64,000 nucleotides of DNA from Oryza sativa Japonica Group (Eukaryota; Streptophyta; Magnoliopsida; Poales; Poaceae), in contig NC_089040.1 of assembly GCF_034140825.1 (NCBI RefSeq), forward strand, positions 5,770,001 through 5,834,000. Reading direction: 5' to 3'. The notes under the pieces were generated by a model that did no database searches, was not told the DNA's origin, and saw nothing but the letters and a program-made list of their open reading frames with translations. Below, in pieces: positions 33,765-45,092 of the stretch (the stretch's first letter is position 1; the number at the start of each line of letters is the position of its first letter). A program made the position numbers and the translations under genes.

Positions 33765-34760
33765 TTAAACAAGGAAAGAAATGAAGAGGAAACAAGCTGC
33801 GACAACGAAAAAGGAATGGATCATCGCCGTCGTACTGACGCCGCCGCCGGCGACCTCATCGTCATCCGCTTCACTCTCGCTCCGGCCATGGCTGTTCTCC
33901 CAACCATTCAAGTCCGGCCGTAGTGCAATCGCCAGCAGCGCAATAGGGTCCCAGCCGGCCATGGCCGGCCGTGGCGGCTCAGCCGGCTCTCCACCTCCTC
34001 CGACACCGTCGTCACAGCCGCCGTCGATGCCCGGAGATTCACCGTCCGGCTCCGGCGGCGGCGGCACCTCCTGCCGGCAGACGGGGCAGGAGTTGTGCAG
34101 CCGGAGCCATGGCACGATGCAGTCTGAGTGGTACGCGTGCTTGCACGGCAGCTCGCGCGCGGCCTCCCCGAGCTCGAACTCCTCCTTGCAGACGGGGCAC
34201 TCCGAGCCGCCGTCGGCGGGGAGATGGTCCGGCGAGATGTGCACCGTGGGGAGGGACTCGATGGCCGACTCCGGCGCCGGCGGCGGCCCGGGGCGGTCGT
34301 CCTGCGTGAGCGCGTCGATCAGCGCGTTCAGGTCGGGCCCGGCGAAGTACTCCCCCGGATCGATGGCCGGCGCCGGTGGAGGTGGATCGCCATCGCCTGC
34401 ACCGTCCTGGCGCCGCGTTCCCGGCGCCGGCGGTGGCGACGGCAAGCGGCGGCGGCGCGCCGTTACATCAGCGCCGCCGTAGTCCCCGCCGCCGCCGCCG
34501 CCAGTGTAGAGGACCCAGCGGCGTGGGCCGTCGTACGGCAAGAACGGCGGCTGGAAGAACTGGTCCTCCGCCGGCGGGCTCACGCGCGGCACCGGCAGGT
34601 CGATCTCGTGGAGGAAGCGGCCGAAGCAGCGCGGGCAGTAGACGTCGGACGTCGCCGAAGGCACCACCACCCGCAGCGCCCGGCGGCACACGTAGCACCA
34701 GTACAGGTTCCACCTCCGCCGCCGCACGCCGACGCCGCCGCCGTTCCCGCCCGTCGACAT
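33765..34760 (-). CDS. RING-H2 E3 ubiquitin ligase, RHC/BCA2-like
   Basis: Predicted ubiquitin ligase transferring ubiquitin from an E2 to substrates. It is a single exon of 331 residues. An N-terminal C2C2 zinc ribbon has Cys22, Cys25, Cys42 and Cys45 (WCYVC and YCPRC). A disordered Pro/Gly-rich region precedes the RING-H2 domain at 188-228, from CPVC through CKHAYHSDC to CPVC, with all eight ligands in C3H2C3 order and the E2-contacting PWL. The short [10 protein letters not shown] motif before the RING is typical of this family. Residues about 311-331 are hydrophobic ([17 protein letters not shown]), suggesting a C-terminal membrane anchor, which is less usual for the family. It is transcribed away from the phosphate carrier gene, with about 430 bp between the two start codons. 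Confidence 0.93.
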   Translation of the reverse strand: MSTGGNGGGVGVRRRRWNLYWCYVCRRALRVVVPSATSDVYCPRCFGRFLHEIDLPVPRVSPPAEDQFFQPPFLPYDGPRRWVLYTGGGGGGDYGGADVTARRRRLPSPPPAPGTRRQDGAGDGDPPPPAPAIDPGEYFAGPDLNALIDALTQDDRPGPPPAPESAIESLPTVHISPDHLPADGGSECPVCKEEFELGEAARELPCKHAYHSDCIVPWLRLHNSCPVCRQEVPPPPEPDGESPGIDGGCDDGVGGGGEPAEPPRPAMAGWDPIALLAIALRPDLNGWENSHGRSESEADDDEVAGGGVSTTAMIHSFFVVAACFLFISFLV

Positions 34761-35192
34761 TGCCCCACCACACTACGGCAAGAGAGCGCGATGCTACATT
34801 GAGTTATAAGACGACTAGTTCATGGAATGCTCGAGAGGTAGGTCACTCAGGTCAGTAACCTTCTCGCCGGCGAGCGGGAAGGAATGGCTTCTCCGGCGAG
34901 ACGAAGCACACGATTCTGCCTTGTGATCGAGGAGGTGGTGTCGCCTGGACGGCTGGGCCGTGGGCCCCCGTGGGCTGCCGTGGGCCTTCGGCTCAAAAAG
35001 GTTTTCAAGCTCGAGCTCGGCTCGATTCAAGCCGAGCCGATATCTCCTTTGGCTCTGGAAGCCGCAGCAGCCATCTATTACTGCGCCGCCGCCGCCTCCA
35101 ACTTTTCGGTCGCCTTCGTCGTCTCCGTCAAAGCGACGCGAGCGCGAGAGCGAGGAGGAGAGCCCGAGATCTCGGCGGCGGCGGCGGCGGCG
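34761..35192. promoter_or_regulatory. Shared divergent promoter region
   Basis: Only 432 bases separate the start codons of the RING gene (leftward) and the phosphate carrier (rightward), so both leaders and core promoters lie here. The right half is GC-rich. No clear TATA box was seen for either gene. Confidence 0.6.
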
Positions 35193-37943
35193 ATGGCGCT
35201 CTCCGACCGCTCCCGCGAGTCGCTCCTGCCGAGCTTCCTCTACTCGACGGCGGGGGCGCGGCCGTACACCGCGGGCGGCGGCGGCGCCGCCTTCCGCCTC
35301 CCCGCCGCGGCGGCCCCGGGAGGTGTAGGAGGGGGCGCGCCGATCGAGATCCAGGCGCCCAGGGAGAAGATCGAGATGTACTCGCCGGCGTTCTACGCCG
35401 CCTGCACGGCCGGGGGCATCGCCAGCTGCGGCCTCACCCACATGGCGGTCACCCCGCTCGACCTCGTCAAGTGCAACATGCAGGTCGGTTGCTAGATTTT
35501 AGATCCGGAAATTGGTTCATGCCACGCCTCATGCACTTGTTTGGATCGGGGTTGCCTTTTGCTAGATCCGTCGGCGTGCTATTTAGTTCGAAGCGATTAG
35601 CATTGTTGAATCTATTTGTATAGATTCCTTGTTACTCTGCCGATTAGTTGTTTGCTCGTTATTTAGTTGGCGAGTTGTAGATTTGCTGATGTTCGTTATT
35701 TTGAATTCATTATCAACATGAAGCGTATCAATAGTAGGATAATTGATTTGGGAATTAGATGATGTGCGATAATTTTTATTACGGGTGCCTGATTAGATCT
35801 AATTTGTTAAACAGAGTTAGTGAATTTTATAGCTTGCCAATCCGGTTGTGTGAGAACTGAGAACCATCTATCCTGTGGACATTTTCACTCCTCCTAAGGA
35901 AGTGTTAGCATCTCTTATGATTAACATGGTTATGTTGTGCCGCACCTCAAATTATAATGCCTGCTTTAGTACATTACTGGGTGCATTGTTAGAAGGTATA
36001 TATATTTACATAGAGAACATATACAAAAGGTATACATCGTTTTGTTGGTTTGTCCGAAGATCATTGATCGTTCTAACATGATTATGTTTGTAACCATTAC
36101 CAGATTGATCCAGCAAAGTACAAGAGCATCACATCTGGGTTTGGAATATTGGCTAAGGAGCAAGGAGTCAGGGGCTTCTTCAGGGGCTGGGTTCCCACTC
36201 TTCTTGGCTACAGTGCTCAGGGCGCCTGCAAGTTTGGGTTTTATGAATTCTTTAAGAAGTACTACTCAGACATTGCAGGACCTGAGTACGCTCAGAAATA
36301 TAAGACGCTCATATACCTTGCTGGCTCAGCTTCTGCGGAGGTCATTGCTGATGTGGCATTGTGCCCTTTCGAAGCTGTGAAAGTCCGTGTGCAGACACAG
36401 CCTGGATTTGCTCGTGGGCTTGGCGATGGGCTCCCCAAGTTCATTAAATCCGAGGGTGCCTTGGGGTACATAAATCCTTTTATTGTATTAGAATTTGAAT
36501 TGATTTCTTTCTACTGGCGTTCACTTTAATGTGATATAAAAGCATTGGATTTTGTGATGTCACAACTTTTGTTTTCAAATATTGCAGTCTTTACAAAGGG
36601 ATTGTTCCTCTTTGGGGGCGTCAAATTCCTTGTAAGTAAATTCGATCTGGCTGACCTAAATTTGTGTTGTTTTTATATTCATCAATAGAATAAGATTGTC
36701 TCCATTACTATAGTATTATCGAATGGTAAATATGTTGGATTTTCTTGTGGGGAAATATGTTGTATTTACCCTATGCATCATTGCAATGAGACTTTTTCCT
36801 CTGTGCTAAATTATATACTGCCTAGTTAAGATAGGTTTGATTGATCCCCTTTCCATTGTAGCTTCAAAATTATGCACCTGCTGACTTGCTGATAATACGA
36901 CTTCTGGATTTGCAATTTTCTCACTTATGTTTACTTCCTAATAAATTATAGTTGAGTCTTCTGTCATATGTTTATATTGGTTGTTCTCACTTGTTGGTTC
37001 CATTGTGTACAACATTGCTCCTCAGTTCCTCACATTTAAAACAGTCACATAACAAGCTTGCACTTGCAAAACTACTAGTCATTTTCTGGCATTAAGTTCA
37101 TCTGTAGTTGATGTGTCACTAGTTCTTAGTGTAATTATTTAAAGTTTGCCAGGCATGTGAAATTTTAGTTTTGTCAAATTCGGAGCCAAATTGACAACAT
37201 TTGTAAATCAGAATTTATGCTTCCCATAGCTCATGTCTGGTTGTTTTTTGGTATCATAAGAAATATATCTTGCCAAATACCTTCTCTATTTCTACCTTTA
37301 GACATTATTATTATTTTTAATAATGATATACTCAGATACAATGATGAAGTTTGCATCCTTTGAGACCATTGTTGAACAAATCTACAAGCATGCTGTTCCT
37401 GTCCCGAAGTCAGAGTGTAGCAAATCATTCCAGTTGGGTATCAGCTTTGCTGGTGGTTACATTGCCGGTGTCTTCTGTGCTATTGTTTCTCACCCGGCAG
37501 ATAATCTAGTCTCTTTCCTGAACAATGCCAAGGGTGCTACAGTGGGTGATGTGAGTTTATTACTTATTACAATGCTCTGGTATTAATGCATTGTGGTGCT
37601 TTGCTTTTGAAGTTTTGTTGATGAGCAACTGATTACAGTTATGTATTTCTGTAGGCTGTTAAGAAGCTTGGTCTCTGGGGTCTATTCACTCGTGGACTGC
37701 CCCTACGTATTGTCATGATCGGTACCCTTACTGGAGCTCAATGGGGAATTTATGATGCATTCAAAGTCATGGTTGGATTGTAAGTATCTTTCTTTATTAT
37801 TACTGTCATTAGAACAGCGTCATTATCTTTCGATTGAATCAGTAAATTGAGAATTCACTTTATAATTTAACAGGCCAACTACCGGTGGTGTTACGCCAGC
37901 ACCATCCACTTCAGATGCTGGATTGAAAGCTGTCAGTGCCTGA
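35193..37943 (+). CDS. MPT3: Mitochondrial phosphate carrier (PHT3/MPT3 type)
   Basis: Inner-membrane carrier importing phosphate with protons for ATP synthesis. Exons 35193-35483, 36104-36465, 36588-36631, 37336-37550, 37655-37779 and 37874-37943 join in frame to 368 residues, the usual plant length. Three mitochondrial-carrier repeats are marked by [22 protein letters not shown] and [11 protein letters not shown]. Further family words are [34 protein letters not shown] and [19 protein letters not shown]. The first 65 residues form a variable presequence. The start was chosen by resemblance to plant MPT3 proteins ([19 protein letters not shown]), but the frame stays open upstream to an ATG at 34884. 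The substrate is confidently phosphate; the exact paralogue is less certain. Confidence 0.95.
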
Positions 37944-38961
37944 TTTTCTCATTAGGACAACTTGGTTATTTTTGGAACTTATCGTTCTTCATGGATGGAA
38001 AATATATTGGTCACATGAGTTCAATTATATTTTTGTTTAAAATTTTTGTAGAGGATGACTATGTCATCTTTGGAATGAGAGGAACTCGTTAAAACAGACA
38101 ATGATATATTTTTTTTGTCCAAGTGTAAGTTCTAATATTTGGTATAAAATAAGATTTAGGAACTTGGTATTCCCTCCGCCCCTAAATATAAAGAATTTTG
38201 GTTGAATGTGACACATCCTAATACAACGAATTTGGACAGACTTCATGTCCACATTCGTTGTAATAGGATATGCCATATCCAAGCAAAATCTATAAGGGAC
38301 GGAGGGAGTATAAAATAAGATTTAGGAACCCAGATGGTTAGCGCACAGGTTGTGTTCCATTTCCTTTACCACCATATTCATAAATTTAATTATTTTATAC
38401 TACTCTACATGTATCTTTGGGGCATTCCCCATTTTACGATGTAAATTACTCCTTGTTCAGTTATTCATCTTCTGTTCCCCTCATATTTCTGGAGGCAATC
38501 CCTGATTCCCCGTGCAAATGACGACAGGGATAAAGCTGTCACTTTTTTTTTTCTCAGTATGAGTTGATTGTGCAATCCTGATTGTCTGGAATCGTTGAAA
38601 TAGTATTTGGTTATTGTTACTAGTTGCAAACCTGTGGTCTTCATCATGTTATATTCGCTACAATATCCACAACCTGCAATGCATGCTGGAGTACTCTGTT
38701 TTTTAGTTTGTTAGAGTTTTACTCTCGCTCCATGTTCTAAAGAGAATGGAAGATAGTATGAAGGCCTAATTTAGTCATGCATGAGCACGGCTCACACAAT
38801 AGTGGTGCAATTGATTGAATGATTGGCCTAATCCTTTGTCTGACACAGAAATGGACCCATTGTTCCCTTCCATTTTCTGCTAAGCTGTCTCCACAATATG
38901 AACTATATATTCTCTGTTCCTGACAATCTATTCGCACTGAAGCACACTCTAGAGATCTACT
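37944..38961. other. Spacer with one MITE
   Basis: 3' flank of the carrier gene, the Stowaway element at 38170, and the upstream region of the bHLH gene. No further gene seen. Confidence 0.5.
38170..38308. mobile_element. Stowaway MITE
   Basis: 139 bp. Ends TTCCCTCCGCCCCTAAATAT and the inverted GGGACGGAGGGAG, with TA on both sides (38168-38169 and 38309-38310). The centre is a palindrome built on CGTTGTAATAGGATATG and its opposite. Confidence 0.85.
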
Positions 38962-38967
38962 TATAAA
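38962..38967 (+). promoter_or_regulatory. TATA box of the bHLH gene
   Basis: TATAAA lies 106 bases before the ATG at 39068. This supports that start over the upstream in-frame ATG at 38987, which would lie almost at the expected transcription start. Confidence 0.65.
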
Positions 38968-39067
38968 TTGCCATCCACTAGAACACTTGAACCACATACC
39001 AAAGGGAAGTGAAGCACACCTACCACAGCTTCCATTGCTGCCTTCTTGCTTCCATCTCGTTTACGAT

Positions 39068-39709
39068 ATGGAGATGGAGTTCGACATGGCAATGGACATG
39101 ATGAGCCAGGAGCAGCTCATGCACATCATCTCACAGCTAGACAGTGCACTGGCGAGCTCGCCTTCTCCATCCACGTCGCCGTCGGCGTCGCCGCCGCGAC
39201 AGTCACCGGCGGCTCATGTTCCAGTACCTCCAGGTCTACTCAACACTACGATGGTTTCTACTTCTCGAGCTCAAGCGGCGCCGTCGGCGCCGTTGCATCC
39301 GGTCGCCGCCACGGCTGCGGTGCAGTCGTCGTCGCGGGGCATTATGTACACGACGACGCGCCAGGGCGTCATCGACGCGGCGGAGGAGGAGGAGGCGGCG
39401 GCGCCGCGGCCGCGGCGGCGCAACGCGCGGGTGTCGAGCGAGCCGCAGAGCGTGGCGGCGAGGCTGCGTCGGGAGCGCGTGAGCCAGCGGATGCGCGCGC
39501 TGCAGCGGCTCGTCCCCGGCGGCGCGAGGCTGGACACGGCGTCCATGCTGGAGGAGGCCATCCGCTACGTCAAGTTCCTCAAGGGCCACGTCCAGTCGCT
39601 GGAGCGCGCCGCCGCCGCGCTGCACATGCACGGCGGCCACGCCGCCGCCGCCGGCTTCGCCGGCGACGCGGGAGACGCCGTCTACTCCTGCCCGTCGTAC
39701 TACGCCTAG
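39068..39709 (+). CDS. bHLH transcription factor, HECATE/LAX1-like
   Basis: Nuclear regulator of the plant bHLH group that includes HECATE1-3, INDEHISCENT and, more distantly, LAX PANICLE1. It is a single exon of 213 residues from the [10 protein letters not shown] start; an in-frame ATG 81 bases upstream is less likely given the TATA position. The bHLH domain spans about 125-179: [53 protein letters not shown]. The PQSVAAR basic region has Ala where most bHLH proteins have the E-box-reading Glu, as in HECATE proteins, so DNA binding is probably non-canonical or needs a partner. N-terminal [15 protein letters not shown] resembles the conserved start of grass HEC-like proteins. These factors act in reproductive and meristem patterning; the role of this one is inferred. 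Confidence 0.92.
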   Translation: MEMEFDMAMDMMSQEQLMHIISQLDSALASSPSPSTSPSASPPRQSPAAHVPVPPGLLNTTMVSTSRAQAAPSAPLHPVAATAAVQSSSRGIMYTTTRQGVIDAAEEEEAAAPRPRRRNARVSSEPQSVAARLRRERVSQRMRALQRLVPGGARLDTASMLEEAIRYVKFLKGHVQSLERAAAALHMHGGHAAAAGFAGDAGDAVYSCPSYYA

Positions 39710-40493
39710 TTAGATATTCATAGATATTCGAGCGTTCACTCGTGTGACATGATGCATGCATGCATGTGCTATGACTATGTAATTAAATTGAACTAAAGCC
39801 GGAAGTGAGAGTTTAGTTAGTGATATAATTAAACCATTGTGACTGTACAACAACTGCATGTGATAAAATCTGTAATGTACTACATGTTCTACAAATTGTT
39901 CTTAGGATTCCATGGGTTGCATGCATGCAAGCATAGACAAATTCATCACAACATGTCATGTTTAATGCTGCAACATGACAGCATCATTAGCCTAGGATGC
40001 TCCATATATGGAATGGATGGATAATTGCAGCTGGTAATTAAAAATGCTCATCGACAAAACAAGCTTTTGCATTGCATGTTCTTGCGTGTGCCCCTCACTG
40101 TCCGATTTAATGTCAGTAATGCAAATGTGCAATGTACAGAGCCCAAATCATGCACTGGCCTGGGGAGCCCACCAAAGGCACCAACCATGTGATGGATCGG
40201 CGATGAGCCGAACGATGGGCTGGTCCACCGGGCCTCGTTGTGGCACGGTTCGACACGTGTTGAGTCTGGCCCATTGGGACCCTTGCAAATCCTCGTCGCA
40301 TCGTATCATCTGATCATCTCATCGGTTTTCAGAACGTGCAGCACTTTTTTCTGCGTACCTTCGTGAAAAGGCGAAAGATGGGATCTTTCGTAGAGAACTC
40401 CACAGATCAAGGTGTGTTGGCTAGTTCTCGTTCCCATCCAGCACGAACACGGAAAACAAAACGATCCATTAGGACGTGATTAATTAAGTATTA

Positions 40494-40643
40494 CTTCCTC
40501 CGTTTCACAATGTAAGACTTTCTAACATTGCCTACATTCATTTAGATATTGATCAATCTAGACATATGTATGTGTTTAGATTCATTAACATCTATATGTA
40601 TGTGGACAATGCTAGAAAGTCTTACATTGTGAAACGGAGGGAG
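40494..40643. mobile_element. Stowaway MITE
   Basis: 150 bp. Ends CTTCCTCCGTTTCACAATGT and the inverted ACATTGTGAAACGGAGGGAG are nearly perfect, and TA lies on both sides. The ends match the element at 9952, so both belong to one subfamily. Confidence 0.92.
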
Positions 40644-40645
40644 TA

Positions 40646-40800
40646 GCTATTTTTTTTCAAAAATAGATTAATTTGATTTTTTTAAGCAACTTTCATATAG
40701 AAACTTTTTCAAAACACACACCATTTAACAGTTTGAAAAACGTGCGCATGGAAAAAGAGACAGTGGGTTAAGAAAAGAGGCATCCGAACACACCCCAACT
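40646..40800 (-). repeat. Dispersed repeat copy, inverted
   Basis: Reads as the reverse of the family at 4288: AATAGATTAATTTGATTTTT, AAGCAACTTTCATATAGAAA, ACACACCATTTAACAG, then an end ACACCCCAACTTG. Confidence 0.55.
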
Positions 40801-41399
40801 TGTACTATTAATAATATCTAATCAGTCGGATCATGCTGAGTGCGTAAAACTTGTTTCTAGATTTATTAGCAATGGTTGCCATAGCTACATTACTATATAT
40901 GTACTACCTCTAGCTATGAAGGAATTTTAATCCTCTAGCTATGAAGGATTATGTCTTTTAGAGACAAGGGTGTAGTATTTGTAACTCGAGGTGTGGAAAC
41001 GGATCGAATAATTTTCAATCGAGTTGAGAATTAGAGTTGAATTATGGTAGTATTTCTACAATCTGACGGAGAAGGATTACTTGATTTTTATGCGGATTGT
41101 CTGACGAAGTGCTATTTGAACGTTTCGATATTTTTCACATATCACCACACCATATAAATATTTGTCTAACTGTTATGCCTCCCCTGCCGTCATATATCAT
41201 TTACAGGTTCTGTAAAAGAAAGTTCAAAATTTCCCAAAAATACTTTAACATGTATCCAATTCAACACCAAACGGAGCCTTCAGCACACTATGACCCCTGT
41301 TCAGTAGTGGGAAAATCATTTTAGCATATGATTGAGTGATTACTTCAAAATAAAAATAATATATTTATCTGATATTTCCCATAACCTCTCTGTAAAAAA

Positions 41400-41537
41400 G
41401 GCAATTGCAAATTTACCACAATTTTAAATCGTTATTGCAGAACTGCCACTAGAAAATTGCAAAAATACCACCAGAACTATTATTCGAGTGGCATCCTTGT
41501 AAAATTGAAAAAACCGGTAGTAAATTTGTAAATGCCC
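41400..41537 (-). mobile_element. Short MITE, family with GCAATTGCAAATTT ends
   Basis: 138 bp. Left end GGCAATTGCAAATTTACCAC and right end TTTGTAAATGCCC are inverted copies. The whole unit matches 49012-49148 in the opposite orientation (shared words AGTGGCATCCTTGTAA and its complement). Flanking duplications are not clear. Confidence 0.7.
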
Positions 41538-42030
41538 TATTTTTTTTACATCAGACATACCGTTTAGTAATTTTAAAAAACTAGAGTTATATCATTCCAG
41601 GGGACTACTTGTCCGTGCGGTACAGCTTGTCCTGGTTCGTCCACTCTCCCGTGCTCCATTGTCAACAAAACTGCTAGTAGGAGCCAGCTTTAGGACCACA
41701 GCAAAACACTTCAAAATCGAGGATCTCCGGTGCTCCCCCTGCCCTGACCCCTGATCACGTTTGCAAAACATTCATCCTTCCTAGGCAAAAAAGACGCACT
41801 CCCTACTGGACCCCGTCTTGGCGTCTTCCGTTGATCATCAGAGCAGTCGCACTCCTCCTGCTGCTGCAGTTAACCACGTGGTCGATCGATATTGGCCTTG
41901 GCCGTGGAGCCCCGTGGAAAGCCGAGAGAGATTGGTGATGGTTGCATTGCGCGGATGCATTGCACTTGCACCGGCGGATGGCCGGGGGATTGCGTATTTG
42001 CGTGCGTGCGTGGCGCCCGCACGGCCGCCC

Positions 42031-42056
<26 letters not shown>
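42031..42056 (+). repeat. 26-base G homopolymer
   Basis: A run of 26 consecutive G residues, preceded by CCGCCC and followed by CGCC, in a GC-rich block (about 41820-42240) without a recognised gene. It could fold as G-quadruplex DNA and will be length-unstable. The exact count may also be a sequencing estimate. Confidence 0.85.
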
Positions 42057-42061
<5 letters not shown>

Positions 42062-42152
42062 CAGAGAGACGGCACGCGGCGGAGGCGTCGCCGTCGTGGT
42101 ATTGCAGGGCTGGGGCCGCGCGGGCGGCGGCATGTCGGGGTCGGGGTGTGCT

Positions 42153-43158
42153 CGATCTGATCGGTCCGGCCGGCGGCTGACGCTCTCATTGGAACACGTA
42201 CGTTGGCGCTCGCCCGGGGGGTGGGGCCCTCGTGTTGTCATTCGCTAGCATTGCTTTTTCATAAACCCATTAGAGAAAGTCTAATAGTACAGGCCACTAC
42301 TAACTTCAATTCATTTATAGCCAAGTTATACAATAGTTGTTTACTATACTATTAATATATGGTCCCACCTGTTATACACACAGTGTGTCTTGGAGTCCGT
42401 GCTGCAACTGGCTATAGATCTGTAGCCCGCTGCTTTTCTCTCTCAGCGTTTATCTCATTAAAATATGTTAATAGCTGGCTAATAGCCTGCTATTGTACCT
42501 GCTCTTAGAGATGCAAACACTCACGACACGCGCATATTCATCTCTATAAGCATGTACATGTATACCTTACTCTTATAAACTCCTCGGCTGAACTGATCTA
42601 TCTTGAGATTAACGAAGCCATAATGGATGTTTCACTGTCGATTTATCGCCAATTACTTAAAAAAAACCCGTAAATATGAGTACTAGTGTTGAGCCTAGAA
42701 CTTGAATTTGGGTGGACTGGTTTCACCACAAGAAACCAAATCAGTCGAGTTACGCTCACTTTACTAGCACTCGTTTTCTGGTTACATGGGGCACCCAAAC
42801 TTTTAGCTACACCTCATGTTACGTTGCCATCATGTTCCTGAGATACAATGACGTTGCCATCATATCATGACCACCCTTGGATAGTGAAGCTGACTGATGC
42901 ATTGATATTTCTTCTTAACCTTGAAGAGGATATCTCCTCGTCACTCGAGATTATTATCTCTCTCTTTATGAAGGAGTTATCAAAATTAATTTCTTAAGTG
43001 GTAGGATTATTGAAATTCATATTTATATAGGGGTTTGTTCTTGCTCAGGAGACGGAGACGGCAACCCATATTATGCTTTAAATGTGTTTTTGCCTGATAA
43101 GTTTGATTTAAATTGCATTCCTTAACTGCTTCGTCTAACACATTGTTCCTAACTGAAC
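42153..43158 (+). repeat. Local duplication, copy A
   Basis: Collinear matches with copy B (44041-49222) are 42153-42260 with 44041-44150, 42781-42850 with 44146-44208, 42851-42916 with 48351-48421, and 43026-43158 with 48960-49010 plus 49152-49222. Marker words are ATTGGAACACGTACGTTGG, CATGGGGCACCCAAACT, GATAGTGAAGCTGACTGA and GTTCTTGCTCA. Copy A carries a Tourist-like insertion and about 270 further bases not found in B. Confidence 0.8.
42273..42504 (-). mobile_element. Tourist-like MITE, complete
   Basis: 232 bp. Ends GAGAAAGTCTAATAG and (complement of the right end) GAGCAGGTACAATAG, with TTA duplications at 42270-42272 and 42505-42507. A truncated relative lies at 33025. It interrupts copy A of the local duplication. 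Confidence 0.82.
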
Positions 43159-44040
43159 GCAACGCCGCCGGCAGTGGCGAAGCTATATTCTTTTTTGGGT
43201 GCACATGAACCCCCAAATCTCTAATTTCTCACTCAAAAACACTAGAATATACAGTGTTGTAATGAAATTTTCTAGATTTTCAATGGTAATGCACCTTTTT
43301 ATTTTGATGCTAGCTTCGCCCCTGGCCGTCGGCATCGTCGCTGCATGCTGGGCCTACAGACGCTGAATGCAGATGTGCATCTGGGTGTATTCACCGCCTC
43401 CACCACGGACGCAACGCCAACATGGCACAACACCGCTGTCGCAGCCACTGACTTGATTCCTTGGTTCCCCAGTGAGGCAAGTTCTATTGAACGATTGACT
43501 TGTTGGCTTCTTCGATGCTTTGAGTCTGCATGTGATTTTATCTATTCTTGTTCCCCTTTACTGTTTTCTTGTTGGCCTCTTCCATGCTTGAGTATATATA
43601 TATTTTATAGGTCCGATGATTACTGTGACTAGAAGTGTCAATGCATCTAGCACTCCTAGAGCTAGCGCGCTGCTAATCTAGCTGCAGATTCATCATTCAT
43701 CCAAATGATAGTGAGAAGAAGCCGTCGTGGGATTTGGTGAGATATGTTTAGGTGTTAGAGAAGAAGTAGAAAAGTCAGAGTATGCTGAAATACTAGTTTT
43801 TTTAGATGTATATCTATTTATTAGTGGTGCTATTTCTCAACTAGTCTACACCTGAATCAACTACAAGAGATCATTACAAAAGATTGCTACATTGTAATCG
43901 GCTATTTTCTTTCAAAAATTAATAATTTTCTTTTACATATATATAGACGTATCACCGTATCCATATTTTTTGAGAAATGGTATATCCCTGTATCAATGTA
44001 TCCGTATATGTATCCCCGTATCTGGGTAATACAGCTGCTC
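43159..44040. other. Spacer between duplication copies
   Basis: No gene recognised. The frame at 43345-43632 has no family resemblance and biased composition. Confidence 0.45.
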
Positions 44041-45092
44041 GATCCGGCCACCGGGCGGCTGATGCGCTCATTGGAACACGTACGTTGGTGCTCGCGCAAA
44101 AAGGCCCCGCGTGTTGTCATTTGCTGCTAATCGCTAGCACTGGCTTTTGGTTTCATGGGGCACCCAAACTATTAGCTACACCTCACGTTACATTGCCATC
44201 ATGTCCCTGGGCCAGTTTGGTTCATGGCCTATGTTGGGCTTACCAATTTATGGGTCAAGTAAACAGTACAAACAAAAGTTTGGTTTGGATCCAAATATCG
44301 GCCTGCCTGAGGAGAAAGAATCGGCCACGCCGTCGACAGGAGCCGAATCGCGGGCGTGAAATTTGAACTCCCGCGCGCGCGGCCACACATCGACCATATG
44401 TATTCTACGCTGCACACAAAAATATAAGAAGATAAGCTCTAGAGTTCCCAGTTCCCATTTGTCCTCTGTTTTTTGACGCCCTTCATCTTCTCCATCCAAT
44501 AACCACATCTCCTCCAAATCTTGACCAAGAAAACCCAAGAAGATCCTCATCTGGTCATACACACTCATCTTCTAAACCAACCGAAACAAATAATAGCTCA
44601 AATGGGGTAGAGATTTGGGGCTACATCTGGGAGGGATGGGGGCGAGTTGAAACTTGAAAGGGGAGTGACTGCTCAGGAGAAGAACAGGACGAGTACGTGT
44701 GTTGTGATTCCAGCAGTAGTTGTACTGACTCCGGCGTGCTCAGTTGCTGTGAAAAACACCATCGATTGCTACAGGAAAAGGTAATCAACTGATGCTCCAT
44801 CCGTACAATGCTTGTTCATTTGTGCTACTAATGTAGTTATTTATAGTCTGCCATTACCATCTTAACTAGTAGCAATAAAAAACAGTAGGTTGAATAAATC
44901 TTACTGTCTTAGTGTTGATTTCTTTGCCCAAAAAAATATACAGGTGTCCATTTACACCTCAGTAATGTTATTTTTAGTCGACAAATCTACATGTTGGCTG
45001 GGCACAATATTTATTCAGTAAATTAATTTGTTTTTCACTGAACCGACACATTTCCTTAAGTAATTTGAAGCTGCGTATGTAATCTCATCCAG

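Larger units (their letters stand above)
39710..41399. other. Spacer with MITE and repeat copies
   Basis: No gene recognised. Contains the Stowaway element at 40494 and an inverted dispersed-repeat copy at about 40646-40800. The short open frames at 40044-40313 and 41097-41324 are unlike known proteins. Confidence 0.5.

Noticed and set aside
41803-42248. Several open frames of 72-128 codons around the G tract
   Set aside because: All are low-complexity (poly-Gly, poly-Pro or Arg-rich) and present on both strands; no promoter or domain.
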